From the NCBI RefSeq assembly GCF_003858645.1, contig NZ_RQJP01000002.1, positions 496,001 through 560,000 of the forward strand: 64,000 nt of DNA, written 5' to 3'. Each line of letters opens with the position of its first letter. Position 1 is the stretch's first letter. Source of the stretch: Larkinella knui (GTDB lineage: Bacteria > Bacteroidota > Bacteroidia > Cytophagales > Spirosomataceae). Positions 36,569 through 46,423 of this stretch are shown here, piece after piece. The position numbers and the translations under genes are program-made. The notes beneath the pieces were generated by a model that saw only the letters and a list, made by a program, of their open reading frames with translations, did not search any database and was not told the DNA's origin.

Positions 36569-39500
36569 ATGAAAAGATGCATTACTCCATTGGGTAATTC
36601 CCGGTATTATGTAAAGCCATTCCTATTCCAATTTCTGCTAGTAAGCTTGCTAACCAGTTCCGTTTGGGCCGGGAACATCAGCGGATTAGCAAAAATCTCC
36701 AGTCTGAATACAGCACTTCTGCTGGCGGATGTTACCGGTACGGTGACCGATGAAGCCGGTAGCGGTTTACCTGGCGTCAATGTGGTGGTAAAAGGATCTA
36801 CGCAGGGCACCACGACCGATGCCGAGGGGAAATTCAGAATCTCCGTAACCAGCGAAAAGGCAGTTCTGGTATTCAGTTCGGTTGGCTATCTGAAACAGGA
36901 AGTGACCGTGGGATCGCAAACTTCCCTGACGATTAAAATGAAACCCGACGATCAGACGCTATCCGAAGTCGTGGTTGTTGGGTACGGTAGTCAGCTGAAA
37001 AAGGAAGTAACCGGGGCGGTTCAGACGGTGAGTGCCAAAGAACTGAAAGACATTCCGGTTTCGCAGATAACCCAGAAATTGCAGGGTCGCCTGGCCGGGG
37101 TTCAGATCAACCAGACCACCGGAAAACCGGGTCAGGGAATGTCGGTTCGGATTCGGGGCCAGTTGTCGGTTTCGGCCGGTAGTGATCCGCTGTATGTAGT
37201 CGATGGGTTCCCCATCACCGGTAGCATTGGTGCCATCAACCCGGATGAAATCGAAGACATCACGGTCTTGAAAGATGCTTCCTCTACCTCGCTGTATGGT
37301 TCACGGGCCGCCAATGGGGTCGTTTTGGTGACGACCAAACGCGGGAAAGCCGGTCAGACTAGCATTAGCTTCAACGCTTTTTATGGCGTGCAGCAGGTAC
37401 CGGAAAAAGGCCGGGTTAAGATGCTGAATGCCGTTGAATTTGCGCAGTTCAAAAAAGAATACTACGAAGACCAGAATCAGCCGGTTCCGGTCGAATTTCA
37501 GAATCCGTCGCAATACGAAGGCAAGAATAACGACTGGTACGGTGCCCTGTTGCGGAAAGCCCCCATTCAGAGCTACAACCTGAGCATTTCGTCGAACACC
37601 GAGAAGTCCAGAACCTCCATCGTGGCCGGTGTATTCAATCAGGAAGGGGTGGTTTTGAACAACAAGTACACCCGGTATTCACTCCGGATGAACACGGACT
37701 ATGACATCTCTGAAAAAGTTCGGGTCGGTTTCAATGTGGCTCCGCAGTATGTTTACGATAATACGCCCCGAACGGATGGCGACCGCGGAACCGGGATTCT
37801 CTTCAACGCCCTGCATACCTGGCCGGTGATGCCAATTTACGATGCCAACGGCGAATTGACCAAGTTCAACCAGTTTCCGGGCAGCACGGGGAACATTTTT
37901 GCCTATCCGAACTGGGTACGGGCCGCAACAGAGCTGGTCAATGAAACCAAACAGACGAAGATTCTGAGCAACGCGTATATACAGTACAGTCCGATCAAAG
38001 GGCTGAACCTCAAGTCGACCATCAATGTCGAGTTTGAAAACAACAAGTTCTTCTTCTTCAACCCGTCGACGGCTACCAGCTCGATCAACGTTCCCATTCC
38101 GACCACGGCGGTTTCAATCCGGCAAAGTCTGGAGAACGTCGGCTGGCTGAACGAAAACACGGCGACCTACACCCGGGCGTTTGGCGAACACCACTTCGAA
38201 CTGTTAGGCGGTTTTACCAACCAAAAGTACCACCAGGAATTCTCCCGGATTCAGGCGGACACCTACGCTGATGACCGGCTGCCAACCATTCAGGGTGCCC
38301 TTAACATCAACCGGGGTGGTACACAGAACGGCGTGAACGAATGGACGCTGACTTCCTACCTGTCGCGTTTATCCTACAACTACAAAGGCAAATACCTGTT
38401 GACGGCTGCCATTCGGAGCGATGGTTCTTCCCGCTTTGGTACCGCCAACCGCTGGGGTACTTTTCCATCGGTTTCGGCCGGATGGGTTATTTCGGATGAA
38501 GATTTCATGAAAAGTGCATCGCAGGTTTCCTTTGCGAAACTGCGGGCCAGCTACGGGGTTATCGGTAACAACAACATCGGTAACTACACCCAGTATGCCC
38601 TGGTCAACAACACGACCAATGCGGTTTTCGGGGGTACCGTTGCCACAGGAGCCGTTGTTACTTCACTGGCAAACAACAACTTAGGCTGGGAAACTACCAA
38701 GCAATTCGACTTAGGGCTGGATTTGGGTTTGTTGAACGACCGGATTCAGTTTACGTATGACTTCTATACGAAACGCACGACCAACCTGCTGTACGCCGTG
38801 CAGATTCCGCAGGAAGCCGGCTTCACCAACTTCAACGACAACATTGGTGAAATCAAATTCTGGGGCCATGAATTTGCCGTGACCAGCCGCAACACGGATG
38901 GGAAACTGAAATGGACGACGAACGCCAACATCTCGTTTAACCGCAACAAGGTGCTGGAACTGGCACCGGGCATCGACCGCGTCTATGGAACATTCCACAT
39001 TACGAAGGTGGGGCAGCCGTTCGGACAATTCTATGGATTGATTAAAGAAGGGTATTATCAAACCGCAGAAGAACTCAAAACTTCACCGATCATTCCGGGT
39101 CGCTCGGCGATTGGTACCATCAAAATGAAGGATGTGAACGGCGACGGGGTCATTACATACGGTGGTGACGCCGACGACCGGACCATCATCGGAACCCCTT
39201 TCCCGAAATTCATTTATGGTATTACCAACACATTGACTTACGGCAACTGGGATTTCTCCGTCGTAGGCTCCGGTTCTTACGGCAATCAACTCTGGGTTCG
39301 TCACCTGTACAGTACGGCCAACCTCGATGCGGTGTTCAACATGGTTGCGGGTGTTAAAGACCGCTTCCGGGTTAAGAATGATGCCAATGGCGTGGCCACC
39401 ACCGTGATCACACCGGGAAAAGGCCAGTTTGGCGCTACGAATAACGGCGGGAACTTCACCGGTATCGAACGCGACTGGAACAGTACGCAATTCCTGGCGA

Positions 39501-39757
39501 ATGGTTCGTTTTTCACGATTAAGAACATTACACTGGGCTATAACATCGGCGCTGTGAACAAATTCTTTAAGTCAGCCCGGGTTTATGCATCGATCCAACA
39601 GGTGTATGTTTTCACCAAATACACGGGTGGACCGAACCCGGAAACCAGCGCCCAGGGCGACGGGAACGGCGACGGTGGGAACTTGAGCCAGGGTGTTGAC
39701 TTTTCCAGCTACCCGGTTCCACGTACCTATACGCTCGGTGTCAATCTGAATTTCTAA
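36569..39757 (+). CDS. SusC/RagA-family TonB-linked outer-membrane receptor
   Basis: 1062 residues from ATG 36569, chosen because it starts the signal-like MKRCITPLGNSRYYVKPFLF stretch followed by a hydrophobic core; the longer frame runs back into the leader. Carboxypeptidase-regulatory-like domain (GVNVVVKGSTQGTTTDAEG), LSEVVVVGYGSQ, plug with LYVVDGFPITGS and TVLKDASSTSLYGSRAANGV, barrel ending YTLGVNLNF. No STN domain. It pairs with the SusD gene 39 bp downstream and is the second uptake complex of this locus. Confidence 0.96.
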   Translation: MKRCITPLGNSRYYVKPFLFQFLLVSLLTSSVWAGNISGLAKISSLNTALLLADVTGTVTDEAGSGLPGVNVVVKGSTQGTTTDAEGKFRISVTSEKAVLVFSSVGYLKQEVTVGSQTSLTIKMKPDDQTLSEVVVVGYGSQLKKEVTGAVQTVSAKELKDIPVSQITQKLQGRLAGVQINQTTGKPGQGMSVRIRGQLSVSAGSDPLYVVDGFPITGSIGAINPDEIEDITVLKDASSTSLYGSRAANGVVLVTTKRGKAGQTSISFNAFYGVQQVPEKGRVKMLNAVEFAQFKKEYYEDQNQPVPVEFQNPSQYEGKNNDWYGALLRKAPIQSYNLSISSNTEKSRTSIVAGVFNQEGVVLNNKYTRYSLRMNTDYDISEKVRVGFNVAPQYVYDNTPRTDGDRGTGILFNALHTWPVMPIYDANGELTKFNQFPGSTGNIFAYPNWVRAATELVNETKQTKILSNAYIQYSPIKGLNLKSTINVEFENNKFFFFNPSTATSSINVPIPTTAVSIRQSLENVGWLNENTATYTRAFGEHHFELLGGFTNQKYHQEFSRIQADTYADDRLPTIQGALNINRGGTQNGVNEWTLTSYLSRLSYNYKGKYLLTAAIRSDGSSRFGTANRWGTFPSVSAGWVISDEDFMKSASQVSFAKLRASYGVIGNNNIGNYTQYALVNNTTNAVFGGTVATGAVVTSLANNNLGWETTKQFDLGLDLGLLNDRIQFTYDFYTKRTTNLLYAVQIPQEAGFTNFNDNIGEIKFWGHEFAVTSRNTDGKLKWTTNANISFNRNKVLELAPGIDRVYGTFHITKVGQPFGQFYGLIKEGYYQTAEELKTSPIIPGRSAIGTIKMKDVNGDGVITYGGDADDRTIIGTPFPKFIYGITNTLTYGNWDFSVVGSGSYGNQLWVRHLYSTANLDAVFNMVAGVKDRFRVKNDANGVATTVITPGKGQFGATNNGGNFTGIERDWNSTQFLANGSFFTIKNITLGYNIGAVNKFFKSARVYASIQQVYVFTKYTGGPNPETSAQGDGNGDGGNLSQGVDFSSYPVPRTYTLGVNLNF

Positions 39758-39796
39758 GCCAGACAGGAAATCAAACTCATTTAATTCTGATCGAGA

Positions 39797-41302
39797 ATGA
39801 AAACAAACTATATCGCAACCGGGCTACTAGCGCTTGCCCTGACTGGTTGCAGTGATTTTTTAAATATTGTACCCGAAACCGCACTGAGTTCGGCGACCTT
39901 TTTCACCAAAGAAGCCGACTTTCAGCAGGCCGTCAATGGTGCCTACGTACCGCTTCGTCAAATGTTCAACGAACGGGCCTGGGTTTTGGAGGAAATGCAC
40001 TCCGACAATACGTATTACGGACGGAATACACTGTATGGTGCGGTCGATGCTACGGAAAACGTTGCTGACTTTGCCGTTCCAACGGCCAACGGCGTTACCG
40101 CCAATGATAACGTTCTGGTTCAGTATCGCCTTAATTATCAGATTATTGCCCGGGCCAACCAGATTCTGACAACGATTGACGCCGTCAATTTCGCAGCCGA
40201 ATCCAAAAACAACCTGAAAGGACAGGCCTATTTTCTGCGGGCTTTTGCCTACTTCGATCTGGTTCGGTTGTTTGGTAAAGTTCCCCTGCACCTGACGCCG
40301 GTTACCAGTCGTGAAGATGCGGCTTTACCGCTGGCGACGACCGAAGCCATCTATGCCCAGATTGAAAAAGATGCTACGGAAGCCAGCAAGACGTTGTTGA
40401 ACAAGGCCAAACAGGAAGCGGGTCGCGCCACGTCGGGAGCCGCTAAAACCCTGCTGGCCAACCTGTACATCACGCAGAAAAAATGGGCCCAGGCCGAAGC
40501 ACTGATGAAAGATGTGGTGGCCAACGACGGATATTCGTTGATGCCGGATTACAACAACGCCTTTTCGTTTACGGCGACCAACAAAAACAACGCGGAGTCG
40601 GTTTTCGAGATTCAGTATCAGGAAGGCTCGGCGGGGTATAACGGCAACCAGATTTACCGGTTTATTCCTTCACCGATTACCGCCGACGAAATTCGTCCGC
40701 TAACCGGAACCTCGAACGCCCAGCCGACCTCGCAGGAAAGTAATAACATTCCGACGCCGGATCTGATTGCGGCTTATGAACCGGGTGATAAACGGAAAGA
40801 TATTTCCATCGGCTATGTGACGCTGAGCCAGAGCCTGCGGGAAAACAAGACGTATCCGTACATCAAAAAATACGCCCGGACTCACTCGCTCCACAACAAT
40901 ACCGGTCAGAACTGGCCGGTTTACCGGTATGCCGAGGTGTTGCTGTTCCTGGCCGAGTCGCTGAACGAACAGGGCAAAACCGCCGACGCTGCCACGTATC
41001 TGAATCAGGTTCGCGCCCGGGCCGGTCTGGCCGCTACGACGGCAACTTCGCAAGCCACTATGCGCGAAGCCATCTTCAAGGAAAGACGGGTGGAATTGGC
41101 CTTCGAAAACAAACGCTGGTTTGATTTAACCCGGACCGGCCGCGTGAAGGAGATCATTGGCGCTTACGGAGCCAGGGTGAAAGCCAATCCGCAGGATTAC
41201 TATTTCCCGAAAGGGGCCGTTCCTCCGCCAAATGCCTTTACGGTTTTGGATGACTACTACGGTCTGCCAGCCGTTGAATCAGCCTTAACGCCTAATTTTT
41301 AA
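39797..41302 (+). CDS. SusD/RagB-family glycan-binding lipoprotein
   Basis: 501 residues. Signal MKTNYIATGLLALALTGC with acylated C18. Helical repeats (LKGQAYFLRAFAYFDLVRLF) and the SusD C-terminal signature PVYRYAEVLLFLAESLNEQ, YLNQVRARAGLA and FKERRVELAFENKRWFDL are present. It is the surface partner of the SusC at 36569. Confidence 0.95.
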   Translation: MKTNYIATGLLALALTGCSDFLNIVPETALSSATFFTKEADFQQAVNGAYVPLRQMFNERAWVLEEMHSDNTYYGRNTLYGAVDATENVADFAVPTANGVTANDNVLVQYRLNYQIIARANQILTTIDAVNFAAESKNNLKGQAYFLRAFAYFDLVRLFGKVPLHLTPVTSREDAALPLATTEAIYAQIEKDATEASKTLLNKAKQEAGRATSGAAKTLLANLYITQKKWAQAEALMKDVVANDGYSLMPDYNNAFSFTATNKNNAESVFEIQYQEGSAGYNGNQIYRFIPSPITADEIRPLTGTSNAQPTSQESNNIPTPDLIAAYEPGDKRKDISIGYVTLSQSLRENKTYPYIKKYARTHSLHNNTGQNWPVYRYAEVLLFLAESLNEQGKTADAATYLNQVRARAGLAATTATSQATMREAIFKERRVELAFENKRWFDLTRTGRVKEIIGAYGARVKANPQDYYFPKGAVPPPNAFTVLDDYYGLPAVESALTPNF

Positions 41303-41307
41303 TGGTT

Positions 41308-41363
41308 TGAAACCGGGTTGGTTGCTCTTAGACCCTTTTTCAAGAGCAACCAACCCGGTTTCA
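41308..41363 (+). terminator. Long perfect hairpin after SusD gene
   Basis: A perfect 22-bp stem: 41308-41329 (TGAAACCGGGTTGG...) with 41342-41363 and a 12-nt loop that itself contains TTTTT. It starts five bases after the stop. Confidence 0.8.
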
Positions 41364-41669
41364 TCTAAAAGTTAACCTGTGAATCACGCTTTCTTTTTTA
41401 TTCAATCAGTAAGAAGGCTTTTCTTTTATCTTATGACATTAACTCATTGAATTCTCGAATCCGAAAAAACCGGTCAGCCAGAGGCCTTTTTTTTGATACA
41501 AACGTATTATATAGGCTCAATGCAAGACTCAATTACCGCTTAAAACCATCTCACGAAACAGATCCCGAAAAAAGAGAGTCTCATCTCCTGAATCGGGTAA
41601 ACATACTCAACGGCTTTGCCCGACGTCCGGGTCGACAAGCATTCTTTACCGTATAAACCCAAATAAATT
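41364..41669. other. 306-bp leader/promoter region
   Basis: AT-rich gap ahead of the heme-propeller gene. A 69-codon TTG-initiated frame (41447-41656) has a basic, low-complexity product and no start context, so it is not called. No other structure stood out. Confidence 0.4.
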
Positions 41670-44363
41670 ATGTTTTCTACATACCGATCGGTCAAGTTAA
41701 TTCTATCGGTTTCAGCCCTTGCTCTGGTGGGTGCCTCGTGGGTTGGTTTAAACTACCCGGAAACGAACCAGCAGGGGGCCGAAAGTCCGAAGGTCGATAA
41801 ATTAAAACTGCTGCCCGGTTTCAAGGCAGAACATTTGTATAGCCCTTCCGAAAATAATCAGGGTTCATGGGTTTCGATGACATTCGACGATAAAGGGCGT
41901 ATGATCACGTCGGATCAGTACGGCGGCCTGTTCCGGCTAAAAATCCCGGCCATCGGTTCTGGTTCGACCAAACCAACCGTCGAAAAACTTAGCGTTGGCA
42001 AAGACACCCTGGGAATGGGCTACGCGCAGGGGCTGCTTTATGCATTCAACAGCCTCTACGTCATGGTCAATAACCGCTCCAACCCCCGCTTCCCTAAATC
42101 CAGCGGTCTATACCGCTTGCAGGATACGGATGGTGATGATCAATTCGATAAGGTAACCTTATTGAAGGAACTGAAAGGCGAAGGCGAGCACGGCCCGCAT
42201 AGCGTCGTGTTATCACCCGATAAAAAATCGCTTATTGTGGTGGCGGGTAACCACACCGACGTCCCCCAGATGGATGCCTATCGGCTCCCTTCCAACTGGA
42301 AAGAAGACAACCTGTTTCCGCTGATCAAGGACCCACGCGGACACGCCAATGACCGGATGGCCCCCGGCGGCTGGGTCGCCACGACCGATCCCGAAGGCAA
42401 GCGCTGGGAACTGCTCGGAGCCGGTTTCCGCAACGAGTTCGATGTCGCGTTCAACGAAACGGGTGATATGTTCACCTACGATTCGGATATGGAATGGGAT
42501 TTTGGTACGCCCTGGTACCGCCCGACCCGGATTTGTCACGTTCCCAGTGGTGCCGAATTTGGCTGGCGCACCGGGAACAGCAAATGGTTGCCCGGCAATC
42601 CGGACAATTTACCGCCATTACTCAACATTGGTCAGGGCTCACCGACCAACGTATTCTACGGAGCAAATGCGAAGTTTCCGCAAAAATACCGCCAGTCCCT
42701 GTACGCGTTCGACTGGAGCTTTGGCATCATTTACTCCATTCACCTGAAACCGAAAGGCGCCACGTTCGAAGGCGAACGGGAAGAATTTATTTCGGGTTCA
42801 CCGCTTCCACTAACCGATGGGTCCATTGGTCCTGATGGCGCGATGTACTTCCTGGTGGGAGGTCGCCGGCTGGAATCGGATCTCTACCGGGTGTATTACA
42901 ACGGCTCGGAATCGACGTCGACGACTCCGCTTACGCCCGTTGTGACAGCCGAGCATAAGCTCAGAACCAGTCTGGAACAATACCACCTTGACCCAAACCC
43001 GGCTGCTCTGGCTGCGGCCTGGCCTAATCTGAACCACCCCGACCGGTTTGTGCGCTATGCGGCCCGGATTGCGGTTGAACACCAGCCCGTTGCCCAATGG
43101 CAGGAAAAAGCCATCAGCGAAACCAATCCGCAACGTGCTACGCAGGCCATTGTTGCCCTGGCGCGTCAGGGCAGTGAATCCGCCAAAAGCAGCGCCATCA
43201 ACACGCTGTTGAAAATCAACTTTGCTCAACTCCCCGAATCGCAGCAATTCGATGTACTGCGCGCGTTTGAGTTGATTTTCCTGCGGATGGGAGCGCCCGA
43301 AGCCGCTGACAAAGCGAAAATCATTGCCTATCTGAACCCGTATTATCCGGCCAAAACCGCCTTGATGAACCGGGGGCTGAGTAAAGTTCTGATTTATCTG
43401 GAAGCGCCGGGCGTTGTTGCCAAAACGCTGGCGTTGATGGATAAAAAAGAAGAACCCGGTATGGCCGACCTCAATTTGACGCCTTCGACGGCTTCTTCCG
43501 ACCTGATTCTGCGCAACCCGCAATACGGTCTGGACATTGCCAAGATGCTGGAAAAAGTACCACCACTGCAACAGACCTACTACGCCGTCATGCTGAGCCG
43601 CGAAGAAACGGGCTGGACTCCCGAACTGCGGAACAAATACTTCACCTGGTTTGGCAACGCCTTCAAATACCAGGGTGGTCGCAGCTACGTGGGCTTTATC
43701 GACCGTGCCCGAAAACTGGCGCTGGCGCACGTTCCCAAAGACCAGTTTGAAAAATACAACAAAATGTCGGGAGCGGATTTGTTGACGACGAACGGGAATG
43801 ATCTGGCGATGGGTTACGCCCCCAAAGGACCGGGTCGGCGCTGGCAACTGGACGACGCCGTTGCGGCTGTCGGTGATGATTTGAAAGGCCGGAATTTCGA
43901 AGAAGGCAAAAAAATCTACGGAGCCGTTCTGTGTAGCCGGTGCCATTCGATGCAGGGATCAGGTGGCGATATTGGTCCGGATTTGACGCAACTCGGAACC
44001 CGGTTTTCGAATAAAGACATGCTGGATGCGATTATTAACCCGAACAAAGCGGTTTCGGATCAATACGCTTCCACCATTTATTACCTGAAAAACGGACAGT
44101 CGGTCCTGGGCCGTCAGCTTTCGGAAGACAAGGTGAGCTACACCATTTCGCAAAACCCGTTTGCGCCGGATCAAACCCGGAAAATTCCGAAGAAAGACGT
44201 TACATCGACCAAGTATTCAACCGAATCCATCATGTTACCGGGTCTGATCAACAGCCTGAATCCGGAAGAATTGAAAGATTTGATGGCATACCTGAAATCC
44301 GGTGGTAATCCTGAAAACGCCGTGTATAAAGGCGGAACCGGAGCTGCAAAAGGCGATAAGTAA
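41670..44363 (+). CDS. Beta-propeller dehydrogenase-like protein with C-terminal heme c domain (PVC-type)
   Basis: 897 residues with an N-terminal signal/anchor (LILSVSALALVGASWVGL). Residues about 45-420 form an NHL/PQQ-dehydrogenase-like propeller (GSWVSMTFDDKGRMITSDQYGGLFRL, GEHGPHSVVLSPDKKSLIVV, GSIGPDGAMYFLVGGRR). A helical, HEAT-like middle follows, then a cytochrome c domain with CSRCH at C755-H759 and distal DLTQLG. The architecture matches proteins called putative membrane-bound dehydrogenase / heme-binding domain in Planctomycetes and Bacteroidota. It probably oxidises a sugar or alcohol in the periplasm; the cofactor is not proven. Confidence 0.85.
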   Translation: MFSTYRSVKLILSVSALALVGASWVGLNYPETNQQGAESPKVDKLKLLPGFKAEHLYSPSENNQGSWVSMTFDDKGRMITSDQYGGLFRLKIPAIGSGSTKPTVEKLSVGKDTLGMGYAQGLLYAFNSLYVMVNNRSNPRFPKSSGLYRLQDTDGDDQFDKVTLLKELKGEGEHGPHSVVLSPDKKSLIVVAGNHTDVPQMDAYRLPSNWKEDNLFPLIKDPRGHANDRMAPGGWVATTDPEGKRWELLGAGFRNEFDVAFNETGDMFTYDSDMEWDFGTPWYRPTRICHVPSGAEFGWRTGNSKWLPGNPDNLPPLLNIGQGSPTNVFYGANAKFPQKYRQSLYAFDWSFGIIYSIHLKPKGATFEGEREEFISGSPLPLTDGSIGPDGAMYFLVGGRRLESDLYRVYYNGSESTSTTPLTPVVTAEHKLRTSLEQYHLDPNPAALAAAWPNLNHPDRFVRYAARIAVEHQPVAQWQEKAISETNPQRATQAIVALARQGSESAKSSAINTLLKINFAQLPESQQFDVLRAFELIFLRMGAPEAADKAKIIAYLNPYYPAKTALMNRGLSKVLIYLEAPGVVAKTLALMDKKEEPGMADLNLTPSTASSDLILRNPQYGLDIAKMLEKVPPLQQTYYAVMLSREETGWTPELRNKYFTWFGNAFKYQGGRSYVGFIDRARKLALAHVPKDQFEKYNKMSGADLLTTNGNDLAMGYAPKGPGRRWQLDDAVAAVGDDLKGRNFEEGKKIYGAVLCSRCHSMQGSGGDIGPDLTQLGTRFSNKDMLDAIINPNKAVSDQYASTIYYLKNGQSVLGRQLSEDKVSYTISQNPFAPDQTRKIPKKDVTSTKYSTESIMLPGLINSLNPEELKDLMAYLKSGGNPENAVYKGGTGAAKGDK

Positions 44364-44373
44364 CCAGCGTAAC

Positions 44374-44412
44374 GCCCCTCAATCCCGAAAAGGACGGGAT
44401 TGAGGGGCATTT
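44374..44412 (+). terminator. Rho-independent terminator
   Basis: GCCCCTCAATCCCG (44374-44387) pairs perfectly with CGGGATTGAGGGGC (44395-44408) with a 7-nt loop, then ATTTTAG. It separates the heme-propeller gene from the DUF1080 gene by 77 bp, so the latter may have its own promoter or rely on read-through. Confidence 0.75.
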
Positions 44413-44440
44413 TAGTATAAGTGTAAAAATCGAAAATGCG

Positions 44441-45229
44441 ATGCTGAAAAAATCAAGTTTTAAATTCCTTCCAGTCGGTTTGCTGCTGGCGGCTGTGTTG
44501 ACCGGCGGTTTGACGACCGGTTGCGTTGGTCAAACCAAGAAAGAGAAGAAGGATGGTTTTGTGAAAATATTTGATGGTAAATCGTTAAAAGGCTGGGATG
44601 GCGATCCGGTTTACTGGAGGGCCGAAAACGGCAATCTGGTGGGGGAAATTACGCCCACAACCCTATTAAAAACCAACTCATTCATCATCTGGAAAGGCGG
44701 ACAACCGGCTGATTTTGAACTGAAAGGCGAATTTAATATCACCGAAAGCGGCAACTCCGGCATCAATTACCGCAGCGATCAGTTAACCGATATTCCGTTT
44801 GCGCTCCGGGGCTACCAGGCCGACATCGATGGTGCCAACCGCTACACCGGTCAGAATTACGAAGAACGCAAACGGACCACGCTGGCGTATCGCGGTCAGA
44901 AAACCACCATTAAACCCTACACCGGCCCCGCTACGCCGGAAGGAATTCGGGCAAATGTCAGCAAAAATGCCTGGAATGGCCTCACCGTAACCGGTTCATT
45001 GGGTAGTTCCGACTCCTTGAAGACTTTAATTAAGACAGCCGATTGGAACACCTTTCATCTGATCGTCAAAGGCAACAAGTTACAGCATTACATCAATGGG
45101 GTACTGATGAGTGAGGTGACGGACGAAGATACCGTCAACGGAGCCGCCAAAGGCCTGTTGGGCGTACAGGTACACGTCGGCCCACCCATGAAAGTGCAAT
45201 ACCGCAATCTGATGCTGAAGCAATTGTAA
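44441..45229 (+). CDS. DUF1080 (3-keto-disaccharide hydrolase family) lipoprotein
   Basis: 262 residues. Lipoprotein signal with LTTGCVGQ. The concanavalin-like DUF1080 domain spans the rest: GFVKIFDGKSLKGWDGDPVY, GNLVGEITPTT, DFELKGEFNITESGNSGINYRS, WNTFHLIVKGNKLQHYINGV. Members characterised in Bacteroides cleave 3-keto-glycosides after oxidation at C3. With a Gfo/Idh/MocA dehydrogenase and TIM-barrel isomerase three genes downstream, the same type of pathway is a reasonable inference. Confidence 0.88.
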   Translation: MLKKSSFKFLPVGLLLAAVLTGGLTTGCVGQTKKEKKDGFVKIFDGKSLKGWDGDPVYWRAENGNLVGEITPTTLLKTNSFIIWKGGQPADFELKGEFNITESGNSGINYRSDQLTDIPFALRGYQADIDGANRYTGQNYEERKRTTLAYRGQKTTIKPYTGPATPEGIRANVSKNAWNGLTVTGSLGSSDSLKTLIKTADWNTFHLIVKGNKLQHYINGVLMSEVTDEDTVNGAAKGLLGVQVHVGPPMKVQYRNLMLKQL

Positions 45230-45240
45230 TTAATTGGTAT

Positions 45241-45330
45241 TCGGTTTACGGTATTCGGTATTCGGTGGCTGACGCACGCAAGTTGGAACGCGTCAGCCAC
45301 CGAATATCGTAAACTGTAAACCGTAAACGA
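45241..45330. repeat. Long intergenic hairpin repeat, copy 1 (diverged)
   Basis: Core stem of 17 bp: 45259-45275 (TATTCGGTGGCTGACGC) with 45290-45306, 14-nt loop. Flanks carry TTTACGG-type motifs on the left and GTAAAC motifs on the right, as in the two other copies at 47651 and 48797. It fills the gap between the DUF1080 stop and the DUF4432 start. Confidence 0.75.
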
Positions 45331-45339
45331 TACGTAGAT

Positions 45340-46395
45340 TTGACACCACCAAACTGGCATAACAAACTATCAAATCCCGCTCAATGGGGTGGCATCGAAA
45401 CCGCCGTGCTCGACAACGGGGCCGGACGAGGCACCCGAATTGCCTGGATCAATACCGGTACAGGGCTTCGTTACAAAGTGGTTATCGACCGGGCGATGGA
45501 CATCGCCGACGCGTTTTACAACCAGCACGGGCTGGCCTGGCTGAGCCATTCCGGGATTACCCCTCCGCAACCGTTTTCGGATAAAGGCATCGACTGGCTC
45601 CGAACCTTCAACGGCGGATTGCTGGTCACCTGTGGCCTTACGCACGTCGGCGGACCCGAATCAGACGCCTACGGCGAGCGCGGACTTCATGGTGAAATCA
45701 GCAATAGTTCCGCCGAAATCGTATCCATCAGTCAGCCCGACCCCGCCCTGGGGAAGCTGGACATGAGCATCACCGGGATTATCCGCCAGACGCGGGTTTT
45801 CGGCCCCAGTCTCGAACTCCGGCGCACGATTTCGGGCACCCTCGGTCAGCCGACGATCCGGATTCACGACGAGGTGATCAACCGGGCCAATACCGCAGCC
45901 CCCCACATGCTGCTCTATCATTTCAACTTCGGATGGCCGCTGGTCGATGAAGGAACAGAGCTGGTGTGGCAGGGACCGTGGCAACCCCGGCATCCGGATC
46001 AGGCCTACAAAATCTTTGTCGAAGGCAATGACTTCCGGAAATGCCCGGCCCCGCTGGACGACCACCGCGGTTTTGGCGAAGAAGTCGCCATCATTGATCC
46101 CACGCCGGATGCCGACGGCTGGTGTACCGCCGGTTTGTATAATTCCCAACTCGGCTTTGCCCTGTCCCTGCGGTTTCAGAAAGCACAATTACCGTGGCTC
46201 ACCAACTGGCAACACTGGGGCGCGGGCGAATACGTGACGGGCATCGAACCGGGCACCCATCCGCCCATGGGCCAGGCCGCTGCCCGCGAACAGAAAACGC
46301 TGCTGTTCCTGAATCCGGGCGAAAGCCGTCATTACGACGTAGAACTGGCGATTTTGACGCAGGAAGAAACTATTACCCATTTTTTGAGAAAATAA
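45340..46395 (+). CDS. DUF4432 aldose-epimerase-like protein
   Basis: 351 residues from TTG 45340; no ATG lies in a suitable place and the first residues (MTPPNWHNKLSNPAQWGGIE) already fit the family. DUF4432 proteins have the galactose-mutarotase sandwich fold. Visible: GAGRGTRIAWINTGTGLRYK, DRAMDIADAFY, GGLLVTCGLTHVGGP, LYHFNFGWPLVDEG and the C-terminal TGIEPGTHPP. It likely interconverts anomers or epimers of a free sugar or keto-sugar in the cytosol. It is in line with the sugar genes on both sides. Confidence 0.85.
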   Translation: MTPPNWHNKLSNPAQWGGIETAVLDNGAGRGTRIAWINTGTGLRYKVVIDRAMDIADAFYNQHGLAWLSHSGITPPQPFSDKGIDWLRTFNGGLLVTCGLTHVGGPESDAYGERGLHGEISNSSAEIVSISQPDPALGKLDMSITGIIRQTRVFGPSLELRRTISGTLGQPTIRIHDEVINRANTAAPHMLLYHFNFGWPLVDEGTELVWQGPWQPRHPDQAYKIFVEGNDFRKCPAPLDDHRGFGEEVAIIDPTPDADGWCTAGLYNSQLGFALSLRFQKAQLPWLTNWQHWGAGEYVTGIEPGTHPPMGQAAAREQKTLLFLNPGESRHYDVELAILTQEETITHFLRK

Positions 46396-46423
46396 GTTCA
46401 GGCCGATTAAAAGTGATCCTTTC

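Noticed and set aside
41447-41656. 69-codon TTG-initiated frame before the heme-propeller gene
   Set aside because: Basic, low-complexity product, non-ATG start, located in an AT-rich leader; not supported as coding.
42810-43946. 378-codon minus-strand frame inside the heme-propeller gene
   Set aside because: Antisense shadow of a gene with clear domains on the plus strand.
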